Source of the DNA: Echinostoma caproni
Taxonomy: Eukaryota > Platyhelminthes > Trematoda > Plagiorchiida > Echinostomatidae
NCBI GenBank assembly: GCA_900618425.1
Contig: UZAN01039860.1
Location: forward strand, 44,004 to 108,003
Length of the DNA stretch: 64,000 nucleotides
Direction: 5' to 3'
The notes under the pieces: model-generated
Seen by the model: only the letters and a program-made list of their open reading frames with translations
Databases searched by the model: none
Told to the model about the DNA's origin: nothing
Part shown: one piece after another, positions 50,498-63,601 of the stretch
Layout: every line of letters starts with the position of its first letter
Numbering within the stretch: the first letter of the stretch is position 1
Made by a program: the position numbers and the translations under genes

Positions 50498-50860
50498 TGG
50501 TTAACCGATTCTCATTCCNNNNTCATTCCCCATCTACCCATCAAGTTTTGGTCGTCCTATCAATCGGTCTAAGCAAACCATTATATTTATCGGTGTATCT
50601 GTCTCAGCATCAACTGGTAATGGAGCTTCACTTGTCCCTTCGTGGATGGCTCAACGTCATCAAGCCAATTCGGCCTGTGTGGCTGGCATCCATCAGTCAA
50701 ACCCCTCTCCACCAACGGGGTCAGTGAGTCAGCTCGCTCATGTTGAGCGTCCGTTTATATATACTACATCTCGCGCACAGAATGAGATGGGCGAGACAGC
50801 AGCCATCCAGGTTCACCCACCCACCCAAATATATACACACACGAGAAAACAAGCACCGAG
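50498..50860 (+). CDS. Possible internal exon, Ser/Thr/Pro-rich protein of unknown function
   Basis: A pyrimidine-rich acceptor-like sequence (CCCAACCATTCCCTAAG, ending 50497) precedes an open frame that runs to a good donor-like CCGAG|GTAAAA at 50860/50861. The frame reads SFPIYPSSFGRPINRSKQ, then IFIGVSVSASTGNGASLVPS, WMAQRHQANSACVAGIHQ, SNPSPPTGSVSQLAHVERPF and TTSRAQNEMGETAAIQVHP. It is rich in serine, threonine and proline, without a recognisable domain, and looks disordered. Four N at 50519-50522 lie inside it, flanked by TCATTCC on both sides; the frame is continuous only if that duplicated overlap is collapsed or the gap length happens to be right. No adjoining exon could be linked with confidence. 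Confidence 0.3.
50519..50522. other. Assembly gap (4 N)
   Basis: Four N with TCATTCC repeated on both sides (50512-50518 and 50523-50529), as expected from an uncollapsed overlap. Confidence 0.97.
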
Positions 50861-52474
50861 GTAAAACAAAACAACTCCACAGTCCAAACCAGTCCCAAAC
50901 GGAAATGTCTGAGTAAACATGGTTGAATAATGAATGGTTTTTGAGTGACAGATAGATGACTTGGTCCGGATCTCATTCGGGTGAAAGGATAAGCCACCTG
51001 ATCACAAAGAGATTATCGACGCCTGTTTCCTACTCCAGATCCGGATCGATTTGCCCGGGGACGAGAGGCACTGTTTCGGTTCATAATTTTTGATGCTCAT
51101 TTTTGGTGGTGGTGGGCTTTGGGGGAGGGAAGGAGGACGGAATAAAACTGCAAAAGTCAAGTATAAGCGATTTTGCCTAAAACTAAGTGTTTGGCCTAAT
51201 TCGTGAAAAACCCAATTAATTTATACATTTATGTAGAGAATAAATCACAAAACTGCTAAATCAAAACGCAGTAAAATTGTTCTCACGACCCACGAAAAAT
51301 GATTAGTCACGTGTATCACAATGCGAAAAGATCAATAGAAAAGGAAAAAAGCACAAAAGCCAACTGAACACATTCCGGATTAGTTATCAAAACGGATCAA
51401 CTAGGTACAAGAGTTTAAGTAACGCATAACAGAAGCTACTAAATCCATAGAATTTTAGTACATATAAACTACATTCATGGCTTTCTCAAGAAAGCCATTT
51501 GACTAATCGAAATCTAACATATTGCTTCACACGTCCGTCCAACATCGAGTGTACTTTTAGTGCCCACTGGGAAAGCTAACGAATGGATGAGTAAGATGCT
51601 TTAGTAAACCACGTTTTATTTGACCAGAACAATAGTTGCAACTGAAAAAATCCTCAAATTCAACTCGGTATTGTGATTCTCTTATTGCTTCATCTTGTCC
51701 CTGTCATTACGTGAATAGGTAAATGTCAGTATGAATGAATTCATTATCCGAATCAGAAATTAAAACCAAAAGGCATTCTTGACAGGAGCTTTAGGTATGT
51801 TGATATATTCTGGAATTAAAACTGCTGCAATACATTTTCTTATTTCTCAGTCAATAATGGTTAACTGTTTGAAATGGAAACTTGTTTCCCACCCCCGAGC
51901 CCCCTTCGTTTGGAGTTGTGCGAAGGTAGAACAATGCAATTAGTCAGAGCTGAGTAGTTGCATCAAAATTGTGGGTAAATTAAAATCGGACCACCGGGTT
52001 TCTCATTCACTTTTCATTGACCGAAGCGAAAAGTTCCTGGACCTGACATTTACCCTTTACATTAAGCTGGTCTGATCACTCTGTTGTAAGGCACACTTGC
52101 AGCACACTGATGAATCCGAACGAGCTTTACCATTTCTCTTTTTTAAGCAATGGACTGTAGCAAAGTAAACGAAACGAATTCACACTGCTGGTGAGACTCA
52201 ACAAGTTCGAAACAGCTGGGGAGCTCTTTCCAGTTTTGCACTTCATCATCCGTTCGTTCTGTACACGATGAAATGCACATGGTGGAATCAAATCATCCGC
52301 CACTGGCAGTCTGCATTTTATTTCGTGCTGGAATCAATCGAAAGATCACGCCATTTTTACAATCTGCAGTTTCCTGCACAACACTCTAGTCCACGAAACT
52401 GATCTTATTTATCACTTTCCCTCCGGACGGACAGCATTTATTTGACGAAAAGCATTGTCCTTATTCTGCGAATA
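50861..52474. other. Unassigned stretch
   Basis: Nothing recognised. If the exon to the left is real, this begins with its intron. Confidence 0.45.
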
Positions 52475-53017
52475 CTACGTAAGCTGGTGTGGATCACCAA
52501 AAAATACAGCGCTCTTTCCCTGGTCGACGTGCACAAACGCAATACCCAACTGAAAGTATAAACTGCACAACCTCCAAGCTTTAATTGGATTACCAGAATT
52601 TGATTTTTGAAGTCGGGCGGCGGTGACCGACTGAGGCCCCGAGGTCATGCAGTGGAGCCTCGCCATCTCCGCAGCCTGTCTTTCCCAATTACGCATCCTT
52701 CCAGACAGCGTTTGATTGGTCTCAGCCCCCTGATTAGAGATTAACAATACAACAGTACATTCAATAAAGGACAGAAATAAAACATTATTATCATTAGGCG
52801 AGCAACATTGCTCTGGACGCCAAGGGAAACACCGAACAACGATGAGGATGCTGGCACATAATTGGCAGTTTGACCGAGGCATGTAAAATATGATGGCAAA
52901 GACCAATGGGCAGCTGCTACTACGACATTGATGAAAAAGGAAGTGTAGAATGATTATAAATATGGCGATTAAAAACTCATATATGAGCGAATAAATGCAA
53001 TGGCAATCGCACTGCAC
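52475..53017 (-). CDS. Longest gap-free open frame (180 codons), hypothetical; last third may be an exon
   Basis: At 180 codons this is the longest open frame free of N; a rough stop-codon estimate for DNA of this composition gives about a one in ten chance of such a frame anywhere in 64 kb. The first half is hydrophobic and AT-rich (YEFLIAIFIIILHFLF near residue 13) and may simply be intron. A splice-acceptor-like CTCTAATCAG ends at 52731, after which the sequence is clearly GC-richer and protein-like: GAETNQTLSGRMRNWERQAA, EMARLHCMTSGPQSVTAARL, QKSNSGNPIKAWRLCS and so on to a stop at 52475. I do not recognise a family. The GC-rich part could be a host exon or a piece of a dispersed repeat. 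Confidence 0.3.
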   Translation of the reverse strand: MQCDCHCIYSLIYEFLIAIFIIILHFLFHQCRSSSCPLVFAIIFYMPRSNCQLCASILIVVRCFPWRPEQCCSPNDNNVLFLSFIECTVVLLISNQGAETNQTLSGRMRNWERQAAEMARLHCMTSGPQSVTAARLQKSNSGNPIKAWRLCSLYFQLGIAFVHVDQGKSAVFFGDPHQLT

Positions 53018-53585
53018 TTATGCGATTGGAAATAAGAGGAGTTCCAAGGATTGAGCAGCTCCAACACTGATTAAATGTGTTGTCCTTTGGTTGGTTCATC
53101 TTTATTACAAGCCTCGAATGCCAGTACAATTGAGTATTTTTTCTTTAAAATATCCCCTTTCCCCAGCCGACCTGAAACCGATCCCAACAACCCATTCTCT
53201 CACAAAAGCGCTCGCTGAACAGGTTCGAGTTGACACACACATATATTTGTACACATTTGCGTGCCCAAAGGCCAAACGACTGTGCAAATTTGTTCAAGTA
53301 AAGCAAACATGGACTCCATCTGGAGAAACAAACCCGGGTTTTGGGGAATTATATTGACTCAGCAATTGGTGGATAAGATAATTCCGTATCGAATCGCACA
53401 GCCCAAGACTAACTTTCGCATTACAACTGAAGGCAATGAATGAGTCCACTCTAACACCTTGTGTCGCTGCGAATGTAGGTGAAAAAAATAGCAATACTAA
53501 CTCTAGCATTCAAACTGTCTTAGTTTCAGGAAACGATTTATATATATATTGTAATGGGTAGTATGTGAAAGAATGGACAAAATTT
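53018..53585. other. Unassigned stretch
   Basis: No gene recognised; a short TA run lies at 53538-53550. Confidence 0.5.
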
Positions 53586-53645
53586 CCCGAAAACACATGA
53601 CTGATTTTGCAGCGAGTGCTACTCATCAGTTATATGTGTATCCGG
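53586..53645 (-). ncRNA. 60 nt imperfect hairpin with hammerhead-like boxes
   Basis: The minus strand folds into three stacked helices: an outer stem anchored by ACACAT/ATGTGT and CCG/CGG, a middle stem ACTGAT/ATCAGT, and an inner stem GTAGC/GCTGC closing ACTC. The inner stem has a G-U pair on the minus strand but a C/A mismatch on the plus strand, so the minus strand is the better folder. It also contains CTGATGAG, then 13 bases, then AAAA where a hammerhead has GAAA, the same spacing as in the SINE copies. It could be a worn hammerhead, a small-RNA-like hairpin or an unrelated inverted repeat. Confidence 0.4.
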
Positions 53646-56600
53646 TAATCGTTCATTTGGTCATCCATATACTTGAACTTCGGGGTATATATTTTCATCG
53701 CAAATCTCTAATCAGTAAGGCGTAATTTTGCGAACATGCTGTCCAAAGAAGTTCAGTTGTAAACGAATAACAAATGTCTTTTTTTGGGGGGGGGGGAGTT
53801 ATCAACTAGATGAGGCTTATAAATGACAGCCGCAAAGTAATTCGATTGGTATCGAAATATTTTTCCAATGACCTGATAAGATACATTTTGATGACTTATG
53901 GAAATGGTGCTATCTGTTGTGAAGTGATGATCATTGACGTCTTGTATGAAAACAAAATCAGATTACAAGTACGGAGCTGCCTGACGAATATTTATTGATT
54001 CGACCAACTCAATACAACAGAAGAGATCAATGTGAAACGCGTTGAAACTAGGTGATTGTGGCACAACATGCACACGCACACACACACACATGTCAGTTTA
54101 GTCAAAAGAACAAGCGAGGAAAAGCGGACAGAAAACATCAGTCCTCACTTACAAGATGTGTGACTAATTTTCACCCCGAACTGATGCGTCATTCGGATTG
54201 TCTAACGAATAATAATGCAACGGGACATAGTGACTTTTCCGATGTACTGTTTTGCTGGTGGAAGGTGGGACGGGGTAGAGTTTGTACCGAAGGCAGGTTC
54301 GTGAATGGTGTGATTGTGTATACACGTAGTAGCTTATGCTTTCTAGTTACACTACAACAGGCAGTCTGAACGGTTTTAGTGCCCACACGGACAGACACTA
54401 CGTTCGTTATCTATCGAGAACGCGGGAGTAAAATATGGTCCGGATCGTCAATTGAACCAGTTGTTCGATCAGTCAAACATCCGTTCGACCTTAGCAACCG
54501 GTATCGATACACGCACGGGGGGTTTGTGTTTATGTCAGCCGTAGGTAGAACATTTTTAGAAATCTACATTCTTGTTGATTTTGCCTACGTGTTGCTCAGG
54601 TTCGCAGAAATGAGGAGGAAGATTTTTTATTGTCTTTCTTGTGTGCGTAACGATCACAAGGAATGGTAACACCGTTTAAAATATTCTCAGATGTGGAATG
54701 GTAGCAAGTGGTCTGATAATACAACCAGTTTTTTCGTGTCCAATCCCACACGTTACCATTGTATGTACCGTAGCAAAATCAATGAACACTGACAGAGTTG
54801 GCGTGATCCTAATCAGTATGCCTCACTAAATACCAATCTCGTACATTTGCATGTAAAAGGTTACTATAGAAGCATCCCCGAACTAATTGTGTCTACATAG
54901 TTTATGTCCTGCAACAGTACCATACCATACGATTGTTACTCCCTGTGAAGTTTGCACATACATTGATTACCTTGCCGAGGACGAATCATAGATCGAAAAT
55001 GAGCCAGTACCACATATATGAGAAATATGATGTATAGGTTTGGTTAAATGCAATCCAAATGATAGAAAACAACGAACGCCAAAAGAAACGAACCCACTCA
55101 GTCAACCGGCTGCGGGAGAGATGCACGGAATGCTTTTTTCCCATTTATTTGTGCAAAACATGGATACTTTTGGTGGGCATATCTTTTACAATAGTTTGCA
55201 GTACGATATGCACAGGACTTACGCCAAGGCATTAATCTGTTAGGAAATAATGCATGGCTTTGTGAGAAAACGTACTGAAAGGAATGGATATAAAAACTGG
55301 AAACATAAACCCAATTAAACACCAATACTCAGCGAAAACGCCCATCATAATTCTAACAGAAGACTACTTGGTGATCGGCTTTTTCTCGACTGAGGGTGCT
55401 TTGTTTTTCAAAATCGTGTATTAATGAGCAAGTGACAATATGGAAAAATCGGTTTCCCATACCTTGGGTGAACTTAATCCATTTTCTCCGGTTTGCTGAG
55501 CTTAGCATTTTGCTTGCAAACGTGTACTGCAGATTACACCTCGACTGATGATGAAAAGTTTACAAACAAAATGTCGAGCTCGGCGAACAGAAAAAAAATG
55601 AGCTCAACGATACCTCAACGGTCAATCGGAAATTTAAAAGCAGTTTGAACGAAACATTGGTCAACTTGAAGTTCGGAATTTTAGGCGCGTAGTAGTAAAG
55701 AATCCGAATAGAATGGCCTCACAGTTATTATCCACTATATACGCACGGATCCTCTGATAAAGTGAAAAGCAAGCACTTCTTCATGGGGGAAATTCGGTCT
55801 AAAGCAAAATGTCTGTTAGAAGGCATCAGTATTATTTCGTCGTTTATGAATAATCATCATCAAATTCCGTGATGGAAACCGTAGTTATACAAGCAGGAAC
55901 TCTTGTTTCATTCGGAATAGTATTCTGTACGTATTACGTAGTTTAAAGAAACCATGACTAAAAGGTAAAAATACCTGAATGGTCTGATACACAAAGGTTT
56001 ATAAATCATGAACCAAGTATGTTGACACAAACGCTTGCAATCAATTTGATACCGAGTCTACCATCCAACAAGCATCCATCACTTTTCATTTGCAGCCTGT
56101 GTTTTGAGAAGTGATGACTACTCAAGACGAGAAATCAATAAATAGAAACTCCATGGTTATAAGCATGCATTTTTACAAACGCCTCTAGTATTTAGGAACA
56201 CCCTACTTGGTTGTGTTGTCCACCATCAATACAACTCCTGTCAAGAAATCTGCCCCAATCTGTTTCTTTCGCTCCATTTGTATGTCTGCGTGTATATAGG
56301 GGTGGGTTTGTAGATGGGAGGGTGATTTGAGGCATTTTCCGACAGTTTTCTTCTCCTGATTCGGCTTTCCTATCCGAACCCCGAAATCCTTTAACAGGCG
56401 CCTCATTGGGTGAGGTTTCTTCTCCTTTCCCATTTTCCAGACCCGTAGCTGCACTCGTCTTTTCTGCCGCCTGTAAATAATCAGGTGCTCAGAGAAAGCC
56501 AGATGAGAACAATTTATCCGGTCTCTGTGAGTAAGCGTGTGTATATGGTGCTTGTGTTGGGGGTCCCAAAGACAGGCTCGAATTGGTGGGTGGGGTGAAG

Positions 56601-58700
56601 AGTTGGGGAATGAGTCAGTCACCTTGTGACTGATACATTTCCGTGTCAAGAATGTGCTATTCTCTTCCCCGTCGGAGATTTACAACTGCCTTCATAGTTT
56701 TGGACCCGCCTTCGGTAGGGGTATGATATAACTATATACAGACTGCAGATAATGAGTTGACTAATGTGGTCTTGTGTAAGATGCTTCGTTTTGCACATAG
56801 GCACACATACACAAACGAACGCTACGACTGCCACGACGATCTACTGTCGTCAAACTGCTCTGTGTTATCTTTCGTGACTGAATAGTCATAAAAATTGTGT
56901 TCTCCTCGCATCATTTCACTAAAGGAGATGGAACAGGTAGTCCTCAGATAGCTCATTAGCTTTGAAGTACAGCGTTTTGCTTTCCTCTCCGCTTTCAGCG
57001 GGCTTATTTCATCTTATGATTAGCAGTCTTTATAGCCTCCTTTCTTGAAATGCACAAAGCAGTTTCATTCAATTCTAGGTTCTTCAAACTGAGCAACACA
57101 TTCTTTTGTTTGAAATAGATTATCATTCACAGTCTTGCTCTGAATCCCTGTCTGCACTCCTTTTAATGAAAGAAAAACACTATCTGTCTCTTTTCTTCTG
57201 CCTCGTTGTTAAACAAAACTATCAAAAACAACATTATTTTAACCCATCACTGAACATCTACATGACAAACCTCCTATCAAGTATTGCCATTGATTATCCT
57301 CATCTTACTCTGTATTAGGTTTGTAATATCGGCGGGAACCTACTCAGACTCTTATTCGCCATGTAAGATTTTCCAGTTGACCCTGTGTAAACCCACTGCT
57401 CGGAAGTGCTGAAGAACCATCAAAACAGGCCACCGTTACTACAGAGCGTGGTGGTAGAGTGGTGTGATGGTCACTGTAGCATCAATGACAGCAATTGCTT
57501 CTCTTAGAGCTTGATTAAACATTGAATTTGTTGTTCGACGCCTTTAGCATCGGTGCATGGCTACTGGTTTTGCGATTAGAAACAAATGGGTCAGTGATCA
57601 GTATGGAAGTGATCTGCTGTAATGAATGCATTCATTCACACACATGTAGTTAAACAGCTGCGTAGCATCCTCACCATTGACTACTGATCACTTGTTGCCG
57701 TAATAAGAACAATGGGATGATCAAAATGAAGCCAGGGAGACATGAGAAATAAAAAAGTAAACAACGGACAGCAATCACTGTTCAAATGGTGATAACCAAA
57801 TATACTCAACATACTGGATCTGAGTTCCCAATATCTCGTGCATCGGTTGGAATATATACACATATCACTTTGTTCATGATAATAACTTAACTAACAGAGT
57901 TACTTGGGGAGGGGACAGGCAAGCAGCGATACTGTAGATCTAGTTCTAACCGATAAATCGAAGTTGGTTGCGAAAATTTTACTATGAAGCCACTATACTC
58001 GCGTTTATTCCAAAAGCTGAAGTGCAGTTATTTGGTGCTATGACTATATACGGGGATCAGTATGCAATTTGCTTTCATTCACAAACCGGTTGCTGACGAC
58101 TTTCAGTCAGGGTTTCTGTTGAAAAATCCCAACTATTATGAACAATTCTCAGTCCTCATGGTGAATTTTGTAACCAGTGGAAAGTTATGAATTGTCTAGC
58201 ATACTGTTAAAACGTATGCTAATTGTTGCTCAAATGAACCAGACTAAAACAGTGAAAGCCGACGGATTGCGGACTTACGTAAACACTTGTGAAATGTTAT
58301 TACTTTGAAAGACTAACTACTTACTCAACCATGTCAACAATCCGTTGGGCCTTGCTCGACACCCGTATCATAAAGTGCTATGGGCACAGTTTTTACCGGA
58401 AAAATTCACTTGAGCGCTCACGCGTACACTTTTATGACAACCACTATGGGAATTATTCGGTTGGAACACCGCGTCACACTATCAAGCACAATCCCTTTCT
58501 GAAAGACAAAGGTGCTTTTCAACGCGGATAAAGTCAGACAGTATTGCTTTATCGGACAAGCAACACCGTCTGGTCGTCTGAATGTCATAAGTCAAACTGA
58601 CTATGATCCTCCGGCACTGGGGTCTGAAGGAAATTTATCCCACGTTTCTACCCAGATGGTAAATTCGAAACGGTAGAAAATAGCCCTCCCCCCCCCCAAT
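53646..58700. other. Unassigned stretch
   Basis: An eleven-base G run is at 53786-53796, a (CA)n run at 54069-54090 and a ten-base C run at 58688-58697. A GTGAAACGCGTT at about 54032-54043, preceded by CAGAAGAG, recalls Penelope hammerhead tails but lacks an intact CTGATGA. The open frame at 56203-56649 (-) is of chance length and unrecognised. Confidence 0.45.
54069..54090. repeat. (CA)n microsatellite
   Basis: A CA run of about 22 bases with one G interruption. Confidence 0.9.
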
Positions 58701-61700
58701 CTGACAACCGTACGCGTGACAAACCTTACAGAAAAAGTGTGAATGTGAATGTTTTTGTTCGAAAAATGTCGATGATCTGTGAACGATTGGTTCTGATCCG
58801 CAATCTACTGGATATCGCTTTTAAGTTCAAATGACATTGTCCAATTTGGTTCGATGCTGCAGGTAGTTCAGTTGATAGAACGTGCACTTTGCAAAAACTA
58901 AGGTGTTTGCCATGCTTCATTTCGCATCACACACACAGTAACTTTGCTAAATCCAAACATCAAACTCTTCTCTTCTACTGACTGTTAAATAAACATAATT
59001 TGAACGAAGCGTTGCTGTCAGCCATTACGCGACATACTGAAAGCGATCAAAGTCTATTTCTGAGATCCCAACTAAACAAATGTTCAAAAATGAGAAGGAA
59101 CTGCACGGCTTGTGATCACATTGGCTGATCATATGATTGTGCTATCGTGATTGCATTCTTAATTGTAACAGTTTGGAAGCTAGATAGGGCAATTCAATCC
59201 CCGGTGCTTATGAGACCGTGGATCAATAAAATACAACTTACTATTAACTGACTGTTTCTGGTCTATTTGATACCACCCAGTAACTGACGGACTTGGAACT
59301 AGCCGTTGTCCGTAAAGGAGCAATATATTTTTTAAAAAAGCTATTCAACCAAATCTTAAAAGACCCCCTCAGCTTCGAAAAGCGGATGCAGTGTCTAATT
59401 AAATCTTGTTTGAAGGAAATTAATTATAATCTGAACTTTGAAACAACCCGCGTTTTGATTCGCCATTCCCGATTTGGATTCGAAATCTACGATATTTATG
59501 CGAAGACACTGTGACAGTGAATGAAAAATCATTCAGACGACAAAATCAAATGTCATACCATCAAAATGTTGAGCGCCGTCTTTTTTCGGTAGTAAAATTT
59601 CGGCATAAATCTCAGTCTGTAAGTGTCTGTACACATCAACAAAGCGTTGCACTCACTGCTTATAAGCGATTTGAAAGCACAACTGTCTGCTACTCACCGT
59701 TTATCAATATTACTAAAAAAAATTCTGCACACGCTATCCTATCATCAATTTGTCTCCATGAGCAACATTTACTTCCCTCAATCATTGTTTTGATTTTGAA
59801 TGTTTCAAAAGAAAGAAGAGAAACAGGAAAGCTTTAAACTGATTACACTTGGGCTGTTTTTCATGTGCAATTCGTGTCCAGTCAACGCACATTCCTTGTG
59901 GTACAGCTCTTTGTAGACCCGAGCCATCTGACAGGTGACGTGCAAGTTTGGTCCCGTAGAAGCGGATCTAAAGTGATTTAGTTAGCTGCACCAGCATTTC
60001 AAACTTCCACATTGGAAAAAGTACGAAACGCAATCAAACAAATAACAAAAAGTTCTTTTGTTATTTCTTTCGAAATTACTGTTACTCAAATTCAACCCTG
60101 ATCTCGATCTGGGGTTTCGATTTGACACCATAAAGTACCGGACAGGAACATGTAGGTTAGCACTAGGCGCACAGGAAAGTCTTATTTGCCCGCTCAGGAT
60201 TTCCATATAAAAAATCAGGTTCACATAATCCGGAATCAAAATGATCAGCACAAAACTAACAAGCCATAGGATTCACTAAGCAGAGGAAAAATAAGACATC
60301 CAACTTTACTTGGTTCGGGGTGCACTGATGAAAACAGTGAAATTTATTTATTCGTGTTTGCTCAAATACACGTGAACGAATATTACAAACATGTGATGTG
60401 GAACAAGCATCCAACGGGAAATTTCGTCGCGCGCAAGGCGACGGAAGAATGAACTATGTATGAACCTTGGAAGCACTGTTTTGACTGTATTGGGTCTCAT
60501 TAGCAGAAAACCGAATCCATCTCACAAGTGAACTGACATAATGCTCATGCTCTCCAGTCTACGTGTTATGTTCACGGCTGGTGATTCTAAGCTGGTACTA
60601 CAAACTCGAACTGTAGATAAAGCCCAACAAGATCAAAGTAGTTATACGGTATTTTCTAATCTTTCAGTTAACGTCTAAAAATAATTATAAACAATGATTA
60701 AATGTTTTCCTTCCTTTTTATTTACCGAGTACAGTCAAGTTTCAAGAACGGGGCAGCGACCATACAAAGATTGCCTGGGGAGATACAAATTCCCTATAGA
60801 ATAGAACTAATTCTTATACTACCTGCTATTGTTAACCGGTTTACCTTTTTGATCTGCGCTCACGCACCATTTCCGTAAAGGAACCGAATCCGGTATTGGT
60901 TGAAGAAGTATTGTAAATCGGTTCTCGTAGTTCGGGTAGACTGAATACGTTTAATCCCGTTCGCTGGCATTTTGCGTATAAAAGTTTGACCGTCAGCCGA
61001 GGTGATATATTCAGTGTTTGTGGAGTGGCGGTGTTCTGCTTCTACTCGTTTGATCATTTATATTCTCTTCGACGACCTTTTACCTTGATCCCATTGTTTT
61101 CTATCTACTTTTCTGTTGAAAAAGCACGAAATAAGAGATGCTTTTCCGTCCGGATTGCGGCTTTTTAGGTCTGTGCTCGCCTCACGACATGGCCTTTATT
61201 GCTCCGTGTTTTGATTGTTGAGTTGCATTTGTTGTGGTCCATCTTTAACTGTTCCAGTCAGAACCGGAGAACAATCTTAGAGTTCAACAGAAATAATCAG
61301 TAAATGCTGCAATCGATTAGATCCAGCACAAGAATATGTGCAAAATAAAAACAAGGTAACACGGTAGATTGTACGATTTGCCGTGTACTAAGTCAAACCA
61401 ATCGATTGAGCGTCATCCAAATTCGAAATCTACGGTTCACTAGAACGAAAGAGATAAACTAGAGAAAACTAAAACATCTACTACGCAAAAAGAACTTGTA
61501 AAAGAGATAACAAAAGAACGGAAAGTAAAACGTTTCGAAACATATTGCAATTCACTAAAATTTATAATTCTTAGCTCGAAAATTCAATAATCATGGAGAA
61601 CTGTCTTCGTGTTTAAAACATTTTGTGAAAGAGCGGACCGCAGTGATTACAAAAGCAACCTGCTGATGCGTATCGGTCGATTGAATAGCAAGCATCATGT

Positions 61701-63563
61701 CTGCTGCATACTAACAGTGGTCCTTTACTAAATCCTTCAGCCCCGTAGAAAAGCTATTGAGGTCAAGAAAAACCTTATTGCTCTGAGAAGCACCTCGTTA
61801 TAGCGTAAAATGAACACAAATCAATACCGGCCCCTAATCGGATGAAGTACCACAGCTAGTATGGGAACAATACAAAGTTCACTGAGTGATGGCACCATGG
61901 ATTTGTAAGCTATAGCGCCACGGCTGCCCGCAATTAGATGTTTCTCAAAATAGTAAATCACCTGCGCGAAAATAAAAGATGAATAATCAAATGAACTAAA
62001 CTAACTGTCAAGAATAAGCACAAGCACAGTGAATGGGCATTGCTCCGTTGCTTAATCATTTTTCACAGTCACGGAAGGAAATATATACGCCAAACGATAA
62101 AACGTGCACAAAGTCAGTGAAACTCTACAAGTGGTGTAGTTTATAAGTCACTGATTTAGGTGATAAGAATGGTTTACCTGTTGTTTCCTTTTGTCTTGAA
62201 CACATATGAATTTGATTTACTAGATCTATTAGCCGAATCTGACAAATTTCGTCCTCGGTTTTTGGAACTATTTATCATTTGAGGTATGAGTGAATACAAA
62301 AAAATAATGCAACATACAATAATTTTCTGCTAACAAAGTTTTCAACCGGATAGATGCGTTACATGGCACACCGCTCTCTAAGGAACCTGATTGCTGGTGA
62401 ACACGTCTGCCTCCTTCACTAGCATCACAAGTTTGTTCATTGCACACTGAAGTAACCATTCATTACTTTCATTCATCAAGAAAATACTTTATTTTTTTAA
62501 CAGACGTTTTCAAAATTTTTTCGAAGTCAATTTTGTGAGATTCACGGGTTTTCACCCCACCACTAGAGCCAGCATCTCAAATAAATGAATCACCGGGGAA
62601 ATTATTGTGCTCGTTTTCGGCTAATTGATTAGCATGCTGCACAGATTTTGCTAATGAATGTTACCAGTCATTTGCGTGAACCCAATCCCCTACTTAGCTC
62701 ATTCATTTACGGGAACGGAACAATCTGGAGAGGGATGCTTGCGGTTAACTGATTGAACAGAGCGGGTGATTGAGTTTGCACAGTTAGTTGTATCGAATCG
62801 GAGAGTACAAATAACCAAAACTGGTTGCCTATGGACCAAGAGGTTCAATTGTTCCAATCCATGATCAAGAAAATGATGGACCGCCATATGGATGTGTGTG
62901 GTAAATGAAAGACCAAAACTAGGCCACTCAGATGTGCACTGAAATAAAAAGGTTGAAAGTCGAATCACATAACACGTTATTGGTCATTTACAGTAGGCTC
63001 CAACTACAGAGCCTTACGACTGCGGTCCTCTCCGGTATCACAAAACACACCAATGATATAATCACGTGATTCTCACAATATCTCCCTAAATCCATTCGTA
63101 ATAGAGCAGTTAAACCATACTGCAGGTGCCAACAGTTATGGTGTCTGTCTTCAAAATAGATTTTGATAAAAACTTTGCACGTTCGCTATGAGGTTATTAA
63201 GAACAATTGCTATTCGCTGCATATAAATCCGAGAGATAGGCAAATGACCTAAAACCTCCTACTTACCCTAATTATAATAACTTAGATAGGATGTTGATAT
63301 TGGACATCCATCGGAACTCGATTATTTACTAGCAGTGTGGCCATGGAAACTACCCTATTTATTCAAGATTTGGGCTTTAAAATAAAACGATATCCCGTAA
63401 AGACTTTCACTGTCTCAGTCCATTTCATACACGGTATTTAGGATGACCTGTTAAGGTGCAGAACCATCAGATCGTTTGTGAGCTCAACCGGCATCCGGAG
63501 GACTCACTGAACACGAAACGGCAATCAAGGAAGCCATCCAAACTTCGATCAAAACAAAGGCAG
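58701..63563. other. Unassigned stretch
   Basis: AT-rich, with many short open frames on both strands, none recognised and none longer than chance. No repeat or RNA structure stood out. Confidence 0.5.
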
Positions 63564-63601
63564 ATTGTATTGTATTGTACTGGTTTGTATTGTATTGTGT
63601 A
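63564..63601 (+). repeat. TTGTA pentanucleotide repeat
   Basis: Units of ATTGT/TTGTA repeated about seven times with two imperfect units in the middle. Confidence 0.88.

Noticed and set aside
60315..60345. GGTTCGGGG followed by CTGATGA and GTGAAAT
   Set aside because: Only five bases separate CTGATGA from the second box, too few for a stem II.
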